Source of the DNA: Marinibacterium sp039179965
Lineage (GTDB): Bacteria; Pseudomonadota; Alphaproteobacteria; Rhodobacterales; Rhodobacteraceae
Assembly: GCA_039179965.1 (NCBI GenBank)
Contig: JBCDEC010000262.1
Location: 1-6,263, forward strand
Direction: 5' to 3'
DNA length: 6,263 bases
The translations under genes and the position numbers were made by a program. Positions within the stretch are counted from its first letter, which is position 1, and the number at the start of each line of letters is the position of its first letter. Of the stretch, positions 5,446 through 6,263 are shown one piece after another. The notes below the pieces were generated by a model. That model did no database searches. It saw only the letters and a program-made list of their open reading frames with translations, and was not told the origin of the DNA.

Positions 5446-6263
5446 ATGAAGGACATGGATACTCTGGACGGCAGGGCCGCATGGTCCCGCCTTTCACTGG
5501 CCTTGATCATCGCGGTGATCGGCAATGTCGGCATGTGGTCCATCGTTGTCCTGATGCCGGGGATCGCTGATGAGTTCGGTGCCGATCGTGCCACGGCCTC
5601 TTTGCCCTATACCGCGCTGATGCTGGGCTTTGCTTTTGGAAATCTCGCGATCGGCTGGCTGGTTGACCGGTCAGGTCTGGCCCTGGCTCTGGCGCTTGCC
5701 GCTCTGGCGGTCGGCGGGGGTCTCGTGGCGTCGGCTTTCAGTCCGGGTATTGTGACTCTGGTGATTGCGCAGGCGTTGGTGGGCTTTGGCACGGCTGCTA
5801 CGTTCGGGCCGCTCATCGCCGATATCTCGCTGTGGTTTTTGCGGCGTCGGGGTATCGCGGTGTCCATCGCGGCCAGCGGCAATTATCTGTCCGGTGCGAT
5901 CTGGCCTGTTCTGCTGACCGGACCCATGGGGGCGCTGGACTGGCGTGCCAGTTCCCTCGTGATCGCGGCCATCGTTGTGGGCACCGTTCTGCCGCTGTCA
6001 TATTTCATGCGTGCGCGCATCCCGCAGGCCTCATTGGTGCGCGCGGATGCCGTCGCGGCGGAGCGCAAAGCGGCAACAGGCCTTTCGCCGAGAACTCTGA
6101 TCTGGCTGCTCGGGATTGCGGGGATCGGATGTTGCACGGCGATGGCAATGCCGCAAGTTCATATTGTCGCGCTCTGCGTGGATCTGGGATTTGGCGCGCT
6201 TGTGGGCGGTCAGATGTTGTCACTGATGCTGGCGGGCGGTGTTGTGTCGCGGCTGGTCTCCGG
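5446..6263 (+). CDS. MFS transporter, MCT/oxalate-formate-antiporter-like (partial, 3' end beyond window)
   Basis: The frame opens at ATG 5446 and stays open to the window edge, giving 272 residues, roughly two thirds of a typical 400-residue, 12-helix major facilitator protein. Hydrophobic stretches at about residues 16-40, 52-73, 78-98, 101-125, 135-157 and 168-187 look like helices 1-6. A charged cytoplasmic loop (189-215, with RADAVAAERKAA) separates them from helices 7 and 8 at about 217-240 and 248-268. GWLVDRSG (70-77) is the MFS motif A in the loop between helices 2 and 3. WFLRRRGIAVSIAASG (130-145) and PQVHIVALCVDLGF (236-249) recall monocarboxylate/oxalate-formate-type MFS members; the substrate cannot be told. 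TAGGG at 5434-5438, seven bases upstream, supports this start over the ATG at 5455. It is divergent from kdsD, and nothing visible ties it to LPS sugar synthesis. Confidence 0.88.
   Translation, partial: MKDMDTLDGRAAWSRLSLALIIAVIGNVGMWSIVVLMPGIADEFGADRATASLPYTALMLGFAFGNLAIGWLVDRSGLALALALAALAVGGGLVASAFSPGIVTLVIAQALVGFGTAATFGPLIADISLWFLRRRGIAVSIAASGNYLSGAIWPVLLTGPMGALDWRASSLVIAAIVVGTVLPLSYFMRARIPQASLVRADAVAAERKAATGLSPRTLIWLLGIAGIGCCTAMAMPQVHIVALCVDLGFGALVGGQMLSLMLAGGVVSRLVS

Noticed and set aside
5132..5570. Plus-strand open frames opposite the kdsD N-terminus and running into the MFS start region
   Set aside because: They are shadows: kdsD on the minus strand and the MFS frame from 5446 explain the region, and the alternative translations show no membrane or catalytic pattern.

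Overview
The window is a GC-rich, densely packed bacterial chromosomal segment. Codon use, the mix of neighbours (YcaQ-type protein, SDR oxidoreductase, MCT-like MFS transporter) and the presence of a Kdo-pathway gene suggest a Gram-negative alphaproteobacterium, probably Rhodobacteraceae-like. This assignment is an inference from style and was not tested by a search. No tRNA, rRNA, CRISPR array, insertion sequence or phage gene was seen.

Layout. Positions 1-280 are the 3' end of a YcaQ/AlkZ-like winged-helix gene cut by the window edge. Positions 357-1097 encode a complete classical SDR oxidoreductase of unknown substrate. Positions 1163-4332 hold three tightly packed same-strand genes: gmd (GDP-mannose 4,6-dehydratase), a GDP-L-fucose synthase/GDP-L-colitose synthase homologue (colC-like) that starts directly after the gmd stop, and a PLP-dependent ColD-type 3-dehydratase that overlaps its upstream neighbour by ATGA. 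On the opposite strand, convergent with colD, lies kdsD (4378-5337, arabinose-5-phosphate isomerase). After a 108-base divergent gap an MFS transporter gene begins at 5446 and runs off the window.

The central point is the third gene of the cassette. It looks like an ordinary DegT/DnrJ/EryC1/StrS sugar aminotransferase, but the PLP-binding lysine is replaced by histidine (H191, in the motif SHHIATMEGG). This is the hallmark of ColD, GDP-4-keto-6-deoxy-D-mannose 3-dehydratase. The three genes therefore read as a compact GDP-L-colitose route: GDP-mannose to GDP-4-keto-6-deoxymannose (Gmd), 3-deoxygenation (ColD), then C5 epimerisation and C4 reduction (the Fcl/ColC homologue). A gene-by-gene annotation would probably call this GDP-fucose synthesis plus an aminotransferase, which would misstate the product sugar. 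Colitose is a lipopolysaccharide O-antigen sugar, and the neighbouring kdsD feeds Kdo synthesis for the LPS core, so the middle of the window is plausibly devoted to cell-surface sugar supply. GDP-mannose synthesis genes, glycosyltransferases and O-antigen export or polymerisation genes are not in the window.
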